A stretch of DNA of 64,000 bases from Asparagopsis taxiformis (taxonomy: Eukaryota > Rhodophyta > Florideophyceae > Bonnemaisoniales > Bonnemaisoniaceae), in assembly GCA_030407315.1 (NCBI GenBank), contig JALQPE010000598.1, positions 1-64,000 of the forward strand. Direction: 5' to 3'. This document shows positions 31,501 through 40,840 of this stretch, piece by piece. The notes under the pieces were generated by a model. It saw nothing but the letters and a program-made list of their open reading frames with translations. It made no database searches and had not been told where the DNA came from. Every line of letters starts with the position of its first letter. Positions within the stretch are counted from its first letter, which is position 1. The position numbers and the translations under genes are program-made.

Positions 31501-31910
31501 TTGTTCTCGGCATTCTGGTTCTTCCAGTTGGCTTTTTGATCCGATTGTTTCCTCTGGACTGGTGTTACGGTCCGACAGACGAGGATCCTACTCAGATGTC
31601 TAAGTTGGAAACTCTATTACACCTGCCAAAGCGAAAGCCACATGTTGCAGAAATTGAAGATGATGAAGCAACAGCAGAAATTTTCGGCGCTGATAAGCCA
31701 GCACCAGCTTCCAATATTGCGAGGTCAACGAGCGAGGCAGCTGATGAGTTTGGAGTTGCGGTTGCTGCCACTGGTAAGACAGCGCCTTCTCCAGCACGGG
31801 TGCGTCTGCGAGTTTTCGTTCACGCTGTTGCGTTTGTTAATGTTGTTTCGAGGGGCCGGCTTTCAAAGGCGTCGAGTATGTCGCGCAAAGAACGCGAGGA
31901 TGGTATGTAA
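28594..31910 (+). CDS. P2B-type Ca2+-transporting ATPase (PMCA/ACA type), one intron
   Basis: Exons 28594-30628 and 30730-31910 with a 101-bp GTAAGT...AATAG intron; the junction restores TGDGTNDGPALKEADVGFA. The product is 1071 residues. Motifs: TGEP (211-214), PEGLP (328-332), DKTGTLTQNRM with the phosphorylated Asp 371, KGAPE (495-499), VTGDN and the hinge TGDGTND. Membrane span 6 has NMIMDSMGALALATEPP, the PMCA Ca-site signature. The pump moves Ca2+ out of the cytosol at the plasma membrane or an internal membrane. The tail of about 120 residues after the last span ends with a basic amphipathic stretch (RVRLRVFVHAVAFVNVVSRG), a plausible calmodulin-binding autoinhibitor as in animal PMCA. 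The short N-terminus lacks the plant ACA-type regulatory domain. Confidence 0.93.
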
Positions 31911-32217
31911 GGCGAAGTAAGCCTTGTTATTATTTGTTTGACCTGTTGTACATAGATAGAGTTTGCGTTGACTTTACAATTTATAATAAATTACTATGAA
32001 CGCAACTTTTTTGCAACAATGAGTGCAGGTGGCAGATGTGGACGGAGAAATGCGGCACAGATTTGCGCAGCATTCATTGGTACTTGCAGATATTGACGAG
32101 TATCTTTACCTCTCAACGTGACACGTGTGATAGATAAAATCTGACCAAACTAATAGAACACTTTCAACATCTTCCTTGCCCAACCCTACGTTACAATTGC
32201 CATCAGCACACAGCTGG
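31911..32217. other. Intergenic, no gene seen
   Basis: 307 bp between the Ca-ATPase and the TPR gene on the same strand. Confidence 0.5.
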
Positions 32218-33294
32218 ATGCAAATGACTCTTCTATTTCAGTCTGCCCTTCCACTCGGAGGAATTACTCTCCACAAAACCTCCAAGTGCTGTCGTCTGAG
32301 GCCGACAGCAAACATCAACGAAACTGGTAATGAAGGAAGACAAGATGAAATTGCCGCTAAAATCGCCAAACTTAGAAAGCTCAACAAGTTACCATCTCAA
32401 CAAGCACAATCGGATGAGCAAAAGCAGCAAGGCAGCGGCGAAAGTGGCAAAGGCCAAGTCTTTTCCGATCTACCCGACTGGAGGAAAGAGGAAGTGCTGT
32501 CGAATCAAATTATAGAAGCCGAAAAGTTTATGAATTCCGGCACTACAGTTTCCACTCCATCATCAACAGAAAATGTTGACGAAAACGATGGTGACTACAA
32601 ACCCAAGGTATCGACATGGGGCATGTTTCCTCGCCCTGACAATATTTCGCGCGCGTACGGTGGAGGTCGTCGCATCCAACTTGGAGGACAGGACCTCAAC
32701 ACGGAAGAATCCAAAGCGAAGGATGAGGCTATCGCTAAGAAGCTTGCCGCTTATCGAGCGTCAATGGGTATTGATATGGAACGAGAAAAAGAGCATGAGG
32801 AGGAGATCACACTGGCTTTGGAAAATGCACAAAACTACATGAACAAGACTAATCCATACAAGGCAATTGAGTGTCTTGAACAAGTTGAACAATTTGTTAG
32901 TGCACGTTCGCGTATGGGGGGCAATGTATGTCTATCGCTTGCACTTGCCTACGAGACTGTTGGACGCCGAGACGAGGCGCAGCAGTTGTACCGTAAGCTG
33001 CGACGAAGTCCATTTCCAGAAATTTCTAGTAAGGCTAAACAGCTATTGCAGGGTTTTGAAGCGATGGAAATGCTCAAAATCCGTGACGATACACCACAAT
33101 TGGGGCATCGAGTGACCAGATTCCGCCTGCCCGACTTCAATTCGCAGATCGAAAACCGATATGAAACGGCCCTCATCTCCAAGGAACAACAGAAGGTAGA
33201 ACCCCTCGATACACCAACAAGCATTGCTATTTTCCTGCTAACAGCAGGTCCGATTTTGTTTGTAATGTTCGTGTTGCGCCCGGCAATGCATTAG
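32218..33294 (+). CDS. Plastid TPR-like membrane protein
   Basis: 358 residues from ATG 32218; the frame also extends upstream without an ATG. A Ser/Lys/Arg-rich N-terminus fits a plastid transit peptide. A low-complexity polar region follows, then the strongly patterned STWGMFPRP and YGGGR block, then two or three TPR-like helices (YMNKTNPYKAIECLEQVEQF, LALAYETVGRRDEAQQLYRKL), and one C-terminal membrane span (SIAIFLLTAGPILFVMFVLRP). I recall a similar block in plant and algal thylakoid TPR proteins of unknown function, from memory only. A role in photosynthetic complex assembly is an inference. Confidence 0.6.
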   Translation: MQMTLLFQSALPLGGITLHKTSKCCRLRPTANINETGNEGRQDEIAAKIAKLRKLNKLPSQQAQSDEQKQQGSGESGKGQVFSDLPDWRKEEVLSNQIIEAEKFMNSGTTVSTPSSTENVDENDGDYKPKVSTWGMFPRPDNISRAYGGGRRIQLGGQDLNTEESKAKDEAIAKKLAAYRASMGIDMEREKEHEEEITLALENAQNYMNKTNPYKAIECLEQVEQFVSARSRMGGNVCLSLALAYETVGRRDEAQQLYRKLRRSPFPEISSKAKQLLQGFEAMEMLKIRDDTPQLGHRVTRFRLPDFNSQIENRYETALISKEQQKVEPLDTPTSIAIFLLTAGPILFVMFVLRPAMH

Positions 33295-33320
33295 CGCTTT
33301 CCATCAACAGCTAAATTAAA

Positions 33321-33818
33321 TTACTTGGCCAGCTGCTGACCAACTTTGCCATCACGGGACAATCCAAGCAGTACCAAGAAACGAATCATGAAGGCATCAA
33401 GTGTTCTCTCGATGTTCGATATGCCCGTAGTGAGCTTTTTCGATCGTTCGTCTTTGCCAAACCGCCTGCCAAATCCCTGTCCATACCCAAAACCGACGCC
33501 GACCGCAATGGCAGGCCCGCATAAGCCGCGTGGAGGCCCATACGCTCTGCGAAGAGGCCATCCGAAACCGCAGCCGACACCTATCCCGGCGCCGAGTCCA
33601 ACACCTGGAGGGGGGAAGATTTGAGTCGCCGTTTTGACCTTTTCGACGCCTTTCACCAACGCGCCCGGCATTCCAGCCAGATCGGGAGCCTTCATCGTGA
33701 GTGCTGCCGCTAGTGGATGCCTAAACTGGAATCGTATGTTCTGTCGCGGAAGAAACGCTAGGATCGGCCTGGGGTATGGTCGCGAGATCACGGCTGGACT
33801 GTAAATAAAAATTTTCAT
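33321..33818 (-). CDS. Glycine-rich membrane protein, possibly TGD5-like
   Basis: 165 residues from ATG 33818 (a second ATG gives MKAPDLAG). The centre is a Gly/aromatic block, GVGLGAGIGVGCGFG and GVGFGYGQGFGRRFG, resembling the glycine-zipper regions of plastid envelope proteins such as TGD5. A short helical tail follows (SNIERTLDAFMIRFLVLLGL). The N-terminus is basic and could target an organelle. The gene is convergent with the TPR gene, with 26 bp between stop codons. Identity is tentative. Confidence 0.45.
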   Translation of the reverse strand: MKIFIYSPAVISRPYPRPILAFLPRQNIRFQFRHPLAAALTMKAPDLAGMPGALVKGVEKVKTATQIFPPPGVGLGAGIGVGCGFGWPLRRAYGPPRGLCGPAIAVGVGFGYGQGFGRRFGKDERSKKLTTGISNIERTLDAFMIRFLVLLGLSRDGKVGQQLAK

Positions 33819-33926
33819 ACATATTTGGGTGCACTCGGATTAGATACCGCCTCCGATTCTTTTATCGAGTTCTGCGTTCGAACCAAACCTTCCAGTTTAG
33901 TATCAACACATAGATACGCTCTAACT

Positions 33927-35741
33927 TTATTCACTTGCTTCCTGAGGGTTTGCTCGTTTTCTAAGAAAGCGGTGCATGGGGGAAATTGGTAGACGATCGT
34001 GCGGCATCAGATCCTCCATAGCTCGCCAATACATTTCAGGAGAAACCAATTCAATGTTCGACACGCGACTCGTGTATAAACACGCGTAATTCTCAACCTG
34101 CTCTGCGAATCGCGAATTCTGCTGCCCAGTCTTTAACAATTGACCCCAGATCGGATGGAATCGTTTGTGATACTGCTCTACTTTTGCAGTAATCGTAAGC
34201 CTTGATTCCTCGCTCTTGCCCTTCGCATATACCAGTTCTGTTTGAGTAGACGCCATACGTTCTGCAGATATGTGGTCTTCACTTACAAGAACGCCTTCAA
34301 GTCGGTCGACCCATTCATCGAGTTCATCACGTGATTCTCTTAGACTACGGATCTCTTCTGCAAGTGCGACGATTGACGGGTCAAACAACGTGTCAATTTC
34401 ATGCTCTAGTTCCGGTACAATGAGCATCGTTCGCCAGCCTAGTGTTCTCTTACTGCGAAGCACATCGGAAAATATGTGGTCTCCAACATAGAGTAGTTGA
34501 GTTCCATTTGATACACCAACAAGGTCGTGTAGATGTGTGTAATTGCCACCTTGGAAGCATTTGCCTCTGGCGAGATAATCCTCTGCACTTTCATTGTATA
34601 CGCCCTCTGTGTTCGCTAACGCCCCTGTCACAGGATCACATCGATAGATCGGTCGTCTTGCGTCTAGAAGGAATGCCGGCTTGCATGAACCAGAGATAAT
34701 TACATCGAATAAATCGGTCCAATGACCATCAGGCTCTTCTCCGTATAGAAATTTCATGACGGTATCAGTATAGTTCCATAGCGAATTTGTGAGCAGGAAA
34801 ACTTTTCGGCCCGAGCGCTTTAGTTTTCTTAACATGGGGACCATGCCAGGATCACGAATTATATATCGTTGAGGATTTTCAGCAACAAGATCTTTGATGG
34901 AGCCATCTCTATGACACATGTCAACGCTTCGACGCACATCATTGTAGATTTCCATGTAGTCCTGTTTGATTTCACCTGGATGTTTGTCTTTGTACTCCAC
35001 CAGTGTGCAGAACAGGAAAGCATCGGGAAGGGCAAACATTGCATCAAGAGCTGCGAAACGCGGCTCTGCAAAGCCACCACCTGAAGTTGTGATGGCATCA
35101 TATATCTCAGCACGGTCTTCCTTGCTGAGTAGACTAAATCCGTGCAGAGCGGTTTTCACATATTTATGGCGATCGAGTTTGATAATATTACCGCGTTGTT
35201 TGTCCACAACGAGGCCACGGATAAAAAAGGAGTGGTCGTATTTGGTATTAAGTAGCGGTTCTGGATAACCCAAATTGAAGACAAGCTTTTGCAAGGCACC
35301 AGATGCGGACAAAGTTTCAAACTCTTCACTGTTGTACATCGCTAAAGTATAGTCCATGTCAAAACCGATAGCCTTAATTTTGCTCATGTTAAGTGCTCGA
35401 TTGCACAAAATTTCACCACGATATGCTCCCGGCTTTTCAAGATTGAGTAACGATGGGCGTACATAGTTGTGGCTAATCGTCGCTGAAATGGTCCTCTTGT
35501 ATGCCTTGAATTGAGACCGGAAATTGGGAGAGGGAAGAATAGAACCGCCATATCTCTTCAATGCAATTGAACGCAGCGGTACGGAAAATGAAGACGTTTG
35601 CAGTGTATGGCGATGCGATAAAAGCGTAGGCGAGGAAGCGAATGCTGCGGTGTCACGAAAGGTTATTGCCGCATGTGTGAAAGGAAGTCTTATTGCTGTG
35701 AAGCGAGCGACGGAAGAAACAGGTGCGCTCCATAATGCCAT
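33927..35741 (-). CDS. HAD-superfamily 5'-nucleotidase (NT5C2/purine 5'-nucleotidase family)
   Basis: 604 residues from ATG 35741 (MALWSAPVSSVARF..., targeting-like); ATG 35807 would add 22. HAD motif I is FDMDYTLAMY, with both Asp. Further family blocks: RDPGMVPMLRKLKRSGRKVFLLTNS (motif II region), DVIISGSCKP, and LLYVGDHIFSDVLRSKRTLGWRTMLIVPEL (motifs III/IV). The family dephosphorylates IMP/GMP-type nucleotides. A coiled-coil region and a RVSNIELVSPEMYW block near the end are also typical. No introns. Confidence 0.88.
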   Translation of the reverse strand: MALWSAPVSSVARFTAIRLPFTHAAITFRDTAAFASSPTLLSHRHTLQTSSFSVPLRSIALKRYGGSILPSPNFRSQFKAYKRTISATISHNYVRPSLLNLEKPGAYRGEILCNRALNMSKIKAIGFDMDYTLAMYNSEEFETLSASGALQKLVFNLGYPEPLLNTKYDHSFFIRGLVVDKQRGNIIKLDRHKYVKTALHGFSLLSKEDRAEIYDAITTSGGGFAEPRFAALDAMFALPDAFLFCTLVEYKDKHPGEIKQDYMEIYNDVRRSVDMCHRDGSIKDLVAENPQRYIIRDPGMVPMLRKLKRSGRKVFLLTNSLWNYTDTVMKFLYGEEPDGHWTDLFDVIISGSCKPAFLLDARRPIYRCDPVTGALANTEGVYNESAEDYLARGKCFQGGNYTHLHDLVGVSNGTQLLYVGDHIFSDVLRSKRTLGWRTMLIVPELEHEIDTLFDPSIVALAEEIRSLRESRDELDEWVDRLEGVLVSEDHISAERMASTQTELVYAKGKSEESRLTITAKVEQYHKRFHPIWGQLLKTGQQNSRFAEQVENYACLYTSRVSNIELVSPEMYWRAMEDLMPHDRLPISPMHRFLRKRANPQEASE

Positions 35742-36332
35742 GCTGTTGTGGCAAAGAATTGGGGGTTGGAAATCGATTGGTCGGCAGAGCATGTACATAT
35801 ATTGCATGCACTGGGATCTTCTCTGTTGTGACTGTGGAACGTTGGGCGAAAGATCGGATAGATAGAATAATCGGTTTGACGAAATGAACTATGAATGGGA
35901 GGTGGAAACGGATGAAGGTCCGAAGTTCAAAGCACTGAAAGTTTTATCGAAATGATGTTAATTCACTGTGTTTGATAGTGCAGTTAGTCGTGCGGCTGCT
36001 AACACAGCATTGGGCTCCGAAATCTGCACCAATCTCCGCACAGAAACAATGGAAAAGTGATTTCATACTTTGAGGATGCGGATGCATCCCGTCTCGACAA
36101 TCCAACCAATCAAATCGATACATCAAAACCTTCTCTGTGAGCTGAAATATTTCAGATCTTTAATTTCAATTCATGAAGACAGTTGTCTCGGCCGCGAAGC
36201 ACCGACGTCGGCCTGTCTATTGAGAGCCGAAATTGAACGCACTCAACCCCACGTCATAAACCACCTCTCTAGAGCTTTTTGCGTGCTGCAACCTATTTGT
36301 TACCTTTTCCAACTCCTCCAACTCTGAACAAC
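35742..36332. other. Divergent intergenic region before eS28
   Basis: About 590 bp; no gene seen. The last 100 bp (CCTATTTGTTACCTTTTCC and after) are pyrimidine-rich, as expected for a ribosomal-protein leader. Confidence 0.45.
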
Positions 36333-36679
36333 ATGGTACGTAGATCCACGTCAATTTCTAAGCTACTGCAAGATCCTGTGGATCTGAGAATTCGAACTGC
36401 GTGAATGAGGTGCTAGAGTGCCTAGAATATCTCAGAAGCTGACCGAACACCCTTCCCTGTGCGTTTCACCGTTTTCTCGCGCAGGATCAACCAGTCAAGC
36501 TCGGCAAGGTATCCAAGATCATTGGTCGTACGGGATCCCGAGGTGGTATCACCCAGGTGCGCGTGGAATTCCTCGACGATGCCAACCGATCAATTATTCG
36601 CAACGTGAAGGGTCCTGTCCGTGAGGGTGATCTGCTCGCACTTCTCGAGTCTGAGCGCGAAGCCCGTCGCTTCAGGTAG
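36333..36679 (+). CDS. RPS28: 40S ribosomal protein eS28, intron directly after the ATG
   Basis: Exon 1 is only the start codon (36333-36335). A 149-bp intron, GTACGT...CTCGCGCAG, ends at 36484, and exon 2 runs 36485-36679. The 65-residue product [20 protein letters not shown] ... [20 protein letters not shown] is a full-length, highly conserved eS28 of the small ribosomal subunit. Automated gene finders could miss this gene because no in-frame ATG opens exon 2. Confidence 0.95.
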
Positions 36680-37418
36680 ATTATCAGCCAAGGTCGAGAT
36701 GAAGCGCCGATCTGCGTTGTTGCGTCGAAATGCTCTTGCCTTTGGGTACACTCTACTTTAACTGTAAATTTTGTTCAGGGAAAGTGCTATCTCTAGCAAA
36801 ACTATTTTTATAGTCTTCGACTGTGAATGCTAGTAGGAATTGTATCTGATCTCAACATGGCTAAAGAGAATAGCGCTCTATCATTGATTGTACACTAATC
36901 AGGACAGAGTTTAAGGCTAGACTCCACCTCATTTCGTCTAAAAGTTTGATCTTGTTCACGACCAATATCATCCAATTGTAGATGTTCTCTAGCTTGGGAA
37001 AATGTCCATTTCTTGGTCGCAGGATACCCTATGCTGCAGCGTACAGTAATACTATGTTTTGATCTCTGAACTGACGTAATGTCTGAGCTTCGGCGATCGT
37101 TACGTAATTCCAATGCCCTTGCATACCATACCCAGGGCGTCTGAACCTGACCATCTTGCCGAGTCTGTTGTAATCTACTAGGCTACCTCCTCTGAACACC
37201 ACTGGCCACAACTATCGGACAGATAGGTCATTTGTGGGTGTATCTGACCGACTGATCTTCGCGTTCAATCTACAATAGGTCCTTCCCATATTGTTCATGT
37301 GAGCCTGTTGTACCCTCAAGTTGGTTCCTGCAACTTGTTCGGAAGTACACGCTGTCCGCCTCAGATATCAAGGCTACAAAATTAGGCTTGCGTCTTCATA
37401 TCTGTTTGTCGAGTGGCA
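36680..37418. other. Intergenic, no firm gene
   Basis: 739 bp. Two minus-strand frames (37211-37029 and 37113-36895) are open but have no recognised motif. Confidence 0.4.
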
Positions 37419-40400
37419 ATGAGTGCCTGGATCGTTATCCCGTCTGCCTCCAGGGTTTTTAAATCAACTTGGACTCCGAGGAGCCTGTGTAATGTTTGGT
37501 TGACATCGAAAAGGAATAGCTTCGATTGTTTTCGTTACGCTCGGGAGCAATATGTGTTTTCAAGAAATGTATCAAAGGTCTGCATGAAAACGCTAAATAC
37601 TTCTGCTACCGATTCATCTCGACCAGTGAAAAGAGTTTTGCAACCAGATATTACCTCTTCAGATGTTGATGTGTCCCTTTTGTCTCCAATGATGCAGCAC
37701 TATGTGAATACGAAACGCCAGCTTCTACATGATTTTGGGGACTCTGATCGGACTGTACTTCTCATGTATCGATGCGGCGATTTCTTTGAGAGCTTTTTTG
37801 AAGATGCACGGTTATTATCCCGCATTTGTGAATTGTCATTGACATCAAAGGATGCAGGGAAAGCTCTGGGAGCGCGTGCCCCCATGGCTGGTATCCCTCA
37901 TTATTGTGTCGACGAGAAGATCAAGATTCTTCTTAGTCACGACGTTACTGTGGCTGTCGTTGATCAAGTTCAATCTTCGGCTGATACACCATCTGGAAAG
38001 TTAGTCAAGCGCGCAATCACAAGGCTCATTACTCCGGGTACGGCTAGTGATGACGTGCTGCTGGATTCACAGAAGAGTTCCTACATCGCAACGCTTCTCG
38101 TTAAATCCCAGTCAGATCGCAACAGAACACATACCTTGTCCAGCGCAGAGAATAGTTTTGAAAATATCCACTTTGGTTTCGCGTTCGCAGATGTTTCAAC
38201 AGGAGAGTTCAAGGTTACGGATGGACAAGGTTTGGACGCTCTCCAGCGACTATTGGCAAACATACGCCCTGCAGAGCTTCTAATTGTTACAGATTCGAAG
38301 AACGCGAGCTTATATCCATCACTAGCAGAAATCGTTAAGGACTGTGGTATTGGTGTTGTTGCCAGACGTGATTCCATAGACTTTTTTCTTGCGGAACAGG
38401 AAATCACCGCTTTTTGCAGAGTAGACGATGTCGAGTCTATTGGATGTCGTGGTAGACCGTCTTGTGTTGAAGCAGCTGCAGCCTTGCTCCAGTTTACGCG
38501 AGAGACTCTTGCTGTGAGCGATGAAAGTAAGCGCACTGTGGCATTGAGCCCATTGACTACATTTTCGATGGATGACGTAATGATGCTCGATGAACCTTGC
38601 CTGAGAAACTTGGAAGTCGTTGAGTCAATCCGCGATGGTGTCCGTGACAAGTCTTTGCAATGGGCTGTAGATAGGACGGTGACATCGATGGGCGCTCGAT
38701 GCCTTCGTTCATGGCTCCTCTCCCCATCCATGTGCCTGACTACAATATTGGATCGTCAGAATATAGTAGAGGCATTATTGCAAGATGCAGAATATTGTCG
38801 AGAAACGATCCAAAAAACTTTGAAAGGCACTGCCGACTTGGAGCGCCTTGGTGGAAGAGTAGCAGCAGGCCGCGCTACTCCGCGAGAACTGAAATGGCTT
38901 TGTGAGTCTATTCTTGTACTACCTTCAATATTTTCTGAACTGGAGCAATGTCTGTCTCGACAAATGCCTGGAAGCTCATGTGGAGAAAAAACCAACTCAC
39001 GAGATGGTTTCTGGGCTTCCATATCGAATGTAAAGCCCGAACTGATATCGCTTGCTGAAGAAATTGTTGGTGCCATTGTGGACCCCGCACCCTCATCACT
39101 AGTCTCTGAACTGGCAATTTCAGGCAACGGGTTTTCTCGCGAGAACTGGGGCCTGGCATCAACGCAAATCTTCCGGTCTGGTTTCAATGAAACGATCGAT
39201 AGGTTGAGGAAATCACTAGATGATCCAGAGAAGTGGATCACTGAGTTGGAAACGAAGGAAAGAGAAAGATCATGTGTTGACAGCCTTCGAATCAAACATA
39301 TCAGGAACGTCGGGTATGTTGTACGAATTCCGCGTTATGTGGGGGAACGGAGAATGCACGAGGACCCGATGGCATTTGTTAAATTGGGATATGAGGTAGT
39401 GCAAAGCACGAAGGCTGAACTTCGATTTCGATTTGATGAATTGAGGAATCATGAGAAAGAACACAATTCCTCATTATCCGAAGTTATTCTATTGGAACTA
39501 AGACTTTACGATGAGCTCCGACAACGAATGGCATCTGAAATACAGTATATCCGAAGTCTCGCAAGAACAATCGCTGCAATAGACGTGCTGGCGGGGTTTG
39601 CAGAGGTGGCAGAGGAGCAGGACTATGTGAGGCCTGTAGTGGTGGACAAATCGGAAAGAGTGATGTTTCTGGAAGACGCACGGCATGCTGTTGTCGAACA
39701 GTCGCTTGGGGTCGGCAAGACATTTGTCGCAAACAACTTTGAATTAGGTGGGGGGAAGAATGGCGCCGGTACCGATCTGATGATCCTTTGTGGTCCGAAT
39801 GCAGCTGGGAAGAGTTGCGCAATGCGAAGCATCGGTCTTATAGCCATACTTGCACAAGTAGGTAGTTTTGTCCCAGCCAAGTCGGCACGCTTGAGTTTAT
39901 GCGACAGGATTTTCACTCGAGTCGGTGCTGTGGATGACCTCGCACGCGGACAAAGTACATTTCAGGTGGAGATGGCAGAAACGGCATGCATTTTAGCACA
40001 TGCCTCCGCTTGGAGTCTAGTGCTACTGGATGAAATCGGTCGAGGAACAAGCACAGTTGATGGGATTGCAATCGCATGGAGCGTTGCGGAATTCCTCGCG
40101 AAAGGTTTGAAGAGTGAGTTTTCACCTGGTGCGTGCCCGAGGTCTATGTTTGTCACGCACTACCATGAGCTCAACCACTTGCCTGGAGTTTATGATAATG
40201 TGCAGTCGTTCCATGTTCATATGGAAAAGAACGAGAATCTGAATTGGAGGGGGAATTGGATATCAAGTCATAAGATTGTTGCTGGAGCTTCGTTTGATTC
40301 TCTTGGGCTGGAAATTGCGAGAAGAGCAGGATTCACAGCTGAGGTAATCGAACGGGCGGAGCAGATTAGTCGTTTTTTGCAGGGACCATCTCGGATGTTC

Positions 40401-40583
40401 GGGAATGAATTGCGGTCAGCAATCGCTGGAGAAGAGGAAAACTGTGATGTCAATGCGGAGAGTGAAATTGGTAACAATAAGCGGAACGAGGAGGAGTACT
40501 CGAAAGGATTTAGCGATGGATATGCCAAAGCGAAGAGTGAGCTCATGGCAGAAATGCAATCTTTCCTGGAAAGCATCAAATGA
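37419..40583 (+). CDS. Bacterial-type MutS (MutS1) with organelle-targeting N-terminus
   Basis: 1054 residues from ATG 37419. The first 60 residues are basic/Ser-rich and lack acidic runs, as in mitochondrial or plastid precursors. SPMMQHYVNTKRQ and YRCGDFFESFFEDA give the MutS1 mismatch-recognition domain with the Phe-x-Glu motif. The connector, lever and clamp regions follow. The ATPase has Walker A CGPNAAGKSCAMRS, Walker B LVLLDEIGRGTSTVDG and FVTHYHEL. The C-terminus (FSDGYAKAKSELMAEMQSF) has no GIY-YIG nuclease, so it is not a plant MSH1-type fusion. It probably repairs organelle DNA; whether plastid or mitochondrial is not visible. No introns. Confidence 0.92.
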   Translation: MSAWIVIPSASRVFKSTWTPRSLCNVWLTSKRNSFDCFRYAREQYVFSRNVSKVCMKTLNTSATDSSRPVKRVLQPDITSSDVDVSLLSPMMQHYVNTKRQLLHDFGDSDRTVLLMYRCGDFFESFFEDARLLSRICELSLTSKDAGKALGARAPMAGIPHYCVDEKIKILLSHDVTVAVVDQVQSSADTPSGKLVKRAITRLITPGTASDDVLLDSQKSSYIATLLVKSQSDRNRTHTLSSAENSFENIHFGFAFADVSTGEFKVTDGQGLDALQRLLANIRPAELLIVTDSKNASLYPSLAEIVKDCGIGVVARRDSIDFFLAEQEITAFCRVDDVESIGCRGRPSCVEAAAALLQFTRETLAVSDESKRTVALSPLTTFSMDDVMMLDEPCLRNLEVVESIRDGVRDKSLQWAVDRTVTSMGARCLRSWLLSPSMCLTTILDRQNIVEALLQDAEYCRETIQKTLKGTADLERLGGRVAAGRATPRELKWLCESILVLPSIFSELEQCLSRQMPGSSCGEKTNSRDGFWASISNVKPELISLAEEIVGAIVDPAPSSLVSELAISGNGFSRENWGLASTQIFRSGFNETIDRLRKSLDDPEKWITELETKERERSCVDSLRIKHIRNVGYVVRIPRYVGERRMHEDPMAFVKLGYEVVQSTKAELRFRFDELRNHEKEHNSSLSEVILLELRLYDELRQRMASEIQYIRSLARTIAAIDVLAGFAEVAEEQDYVRPVVVDKSERVMFLEDARHAVVEQSLGVGKTFVANNFELGGGKNGAGTDLMILCGPNAAGKSCAMRSIGLIAILAQVGSFVPAKSARLSLCDRIFTRVGAVDDLARGQSTFQVEMAETACILAHASAWSLVLLDEIGRGTSTVDGIAIAWSVAEFLAKGLKSEFSPGACPRSMFVTHYHELNHLPGVYDNVQSFHVHMEKNENLNWRGNWISSHKIVAGASFDSLGLEIARRAGFTAEVIERAEQISRFLQGPSRMFGNELRSAIAGEEENCDVNAESEIGNNKRNEEEYSKGFSDGYAKAKSELMAEMQSFLESIK

Positions 40584-40840
40584 CACGTGTGCAAATTAGA
40601 TCTCTATAACTAATGGTCCCTCTTCTGAGGGCACTCTGAGGTCGAGCGCTTCCTCGTTACTATGTCATCATTTGCGATTACCACGGCTATATCTGACAAC
40701 GGCACAGCCAAAAGACTTTACGTACTCGTATGATCGACACATCGCCTGAGAGTCATGCAACGTTCAGTTTGGATGCTCTCAGACAGATCCGAAAAATTTT
40801 GCGCATTGCTTCATGTCCGGTATGTGTGCAATGATTGAGA

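Noticed and set aside
36895..37211. Two overlapping minus frames between eS28 and MutS
   Set aside because: Protein-like words appear, but there is no known motif and the frames stop repeatedly. Not enough to call a gene or a transposon.
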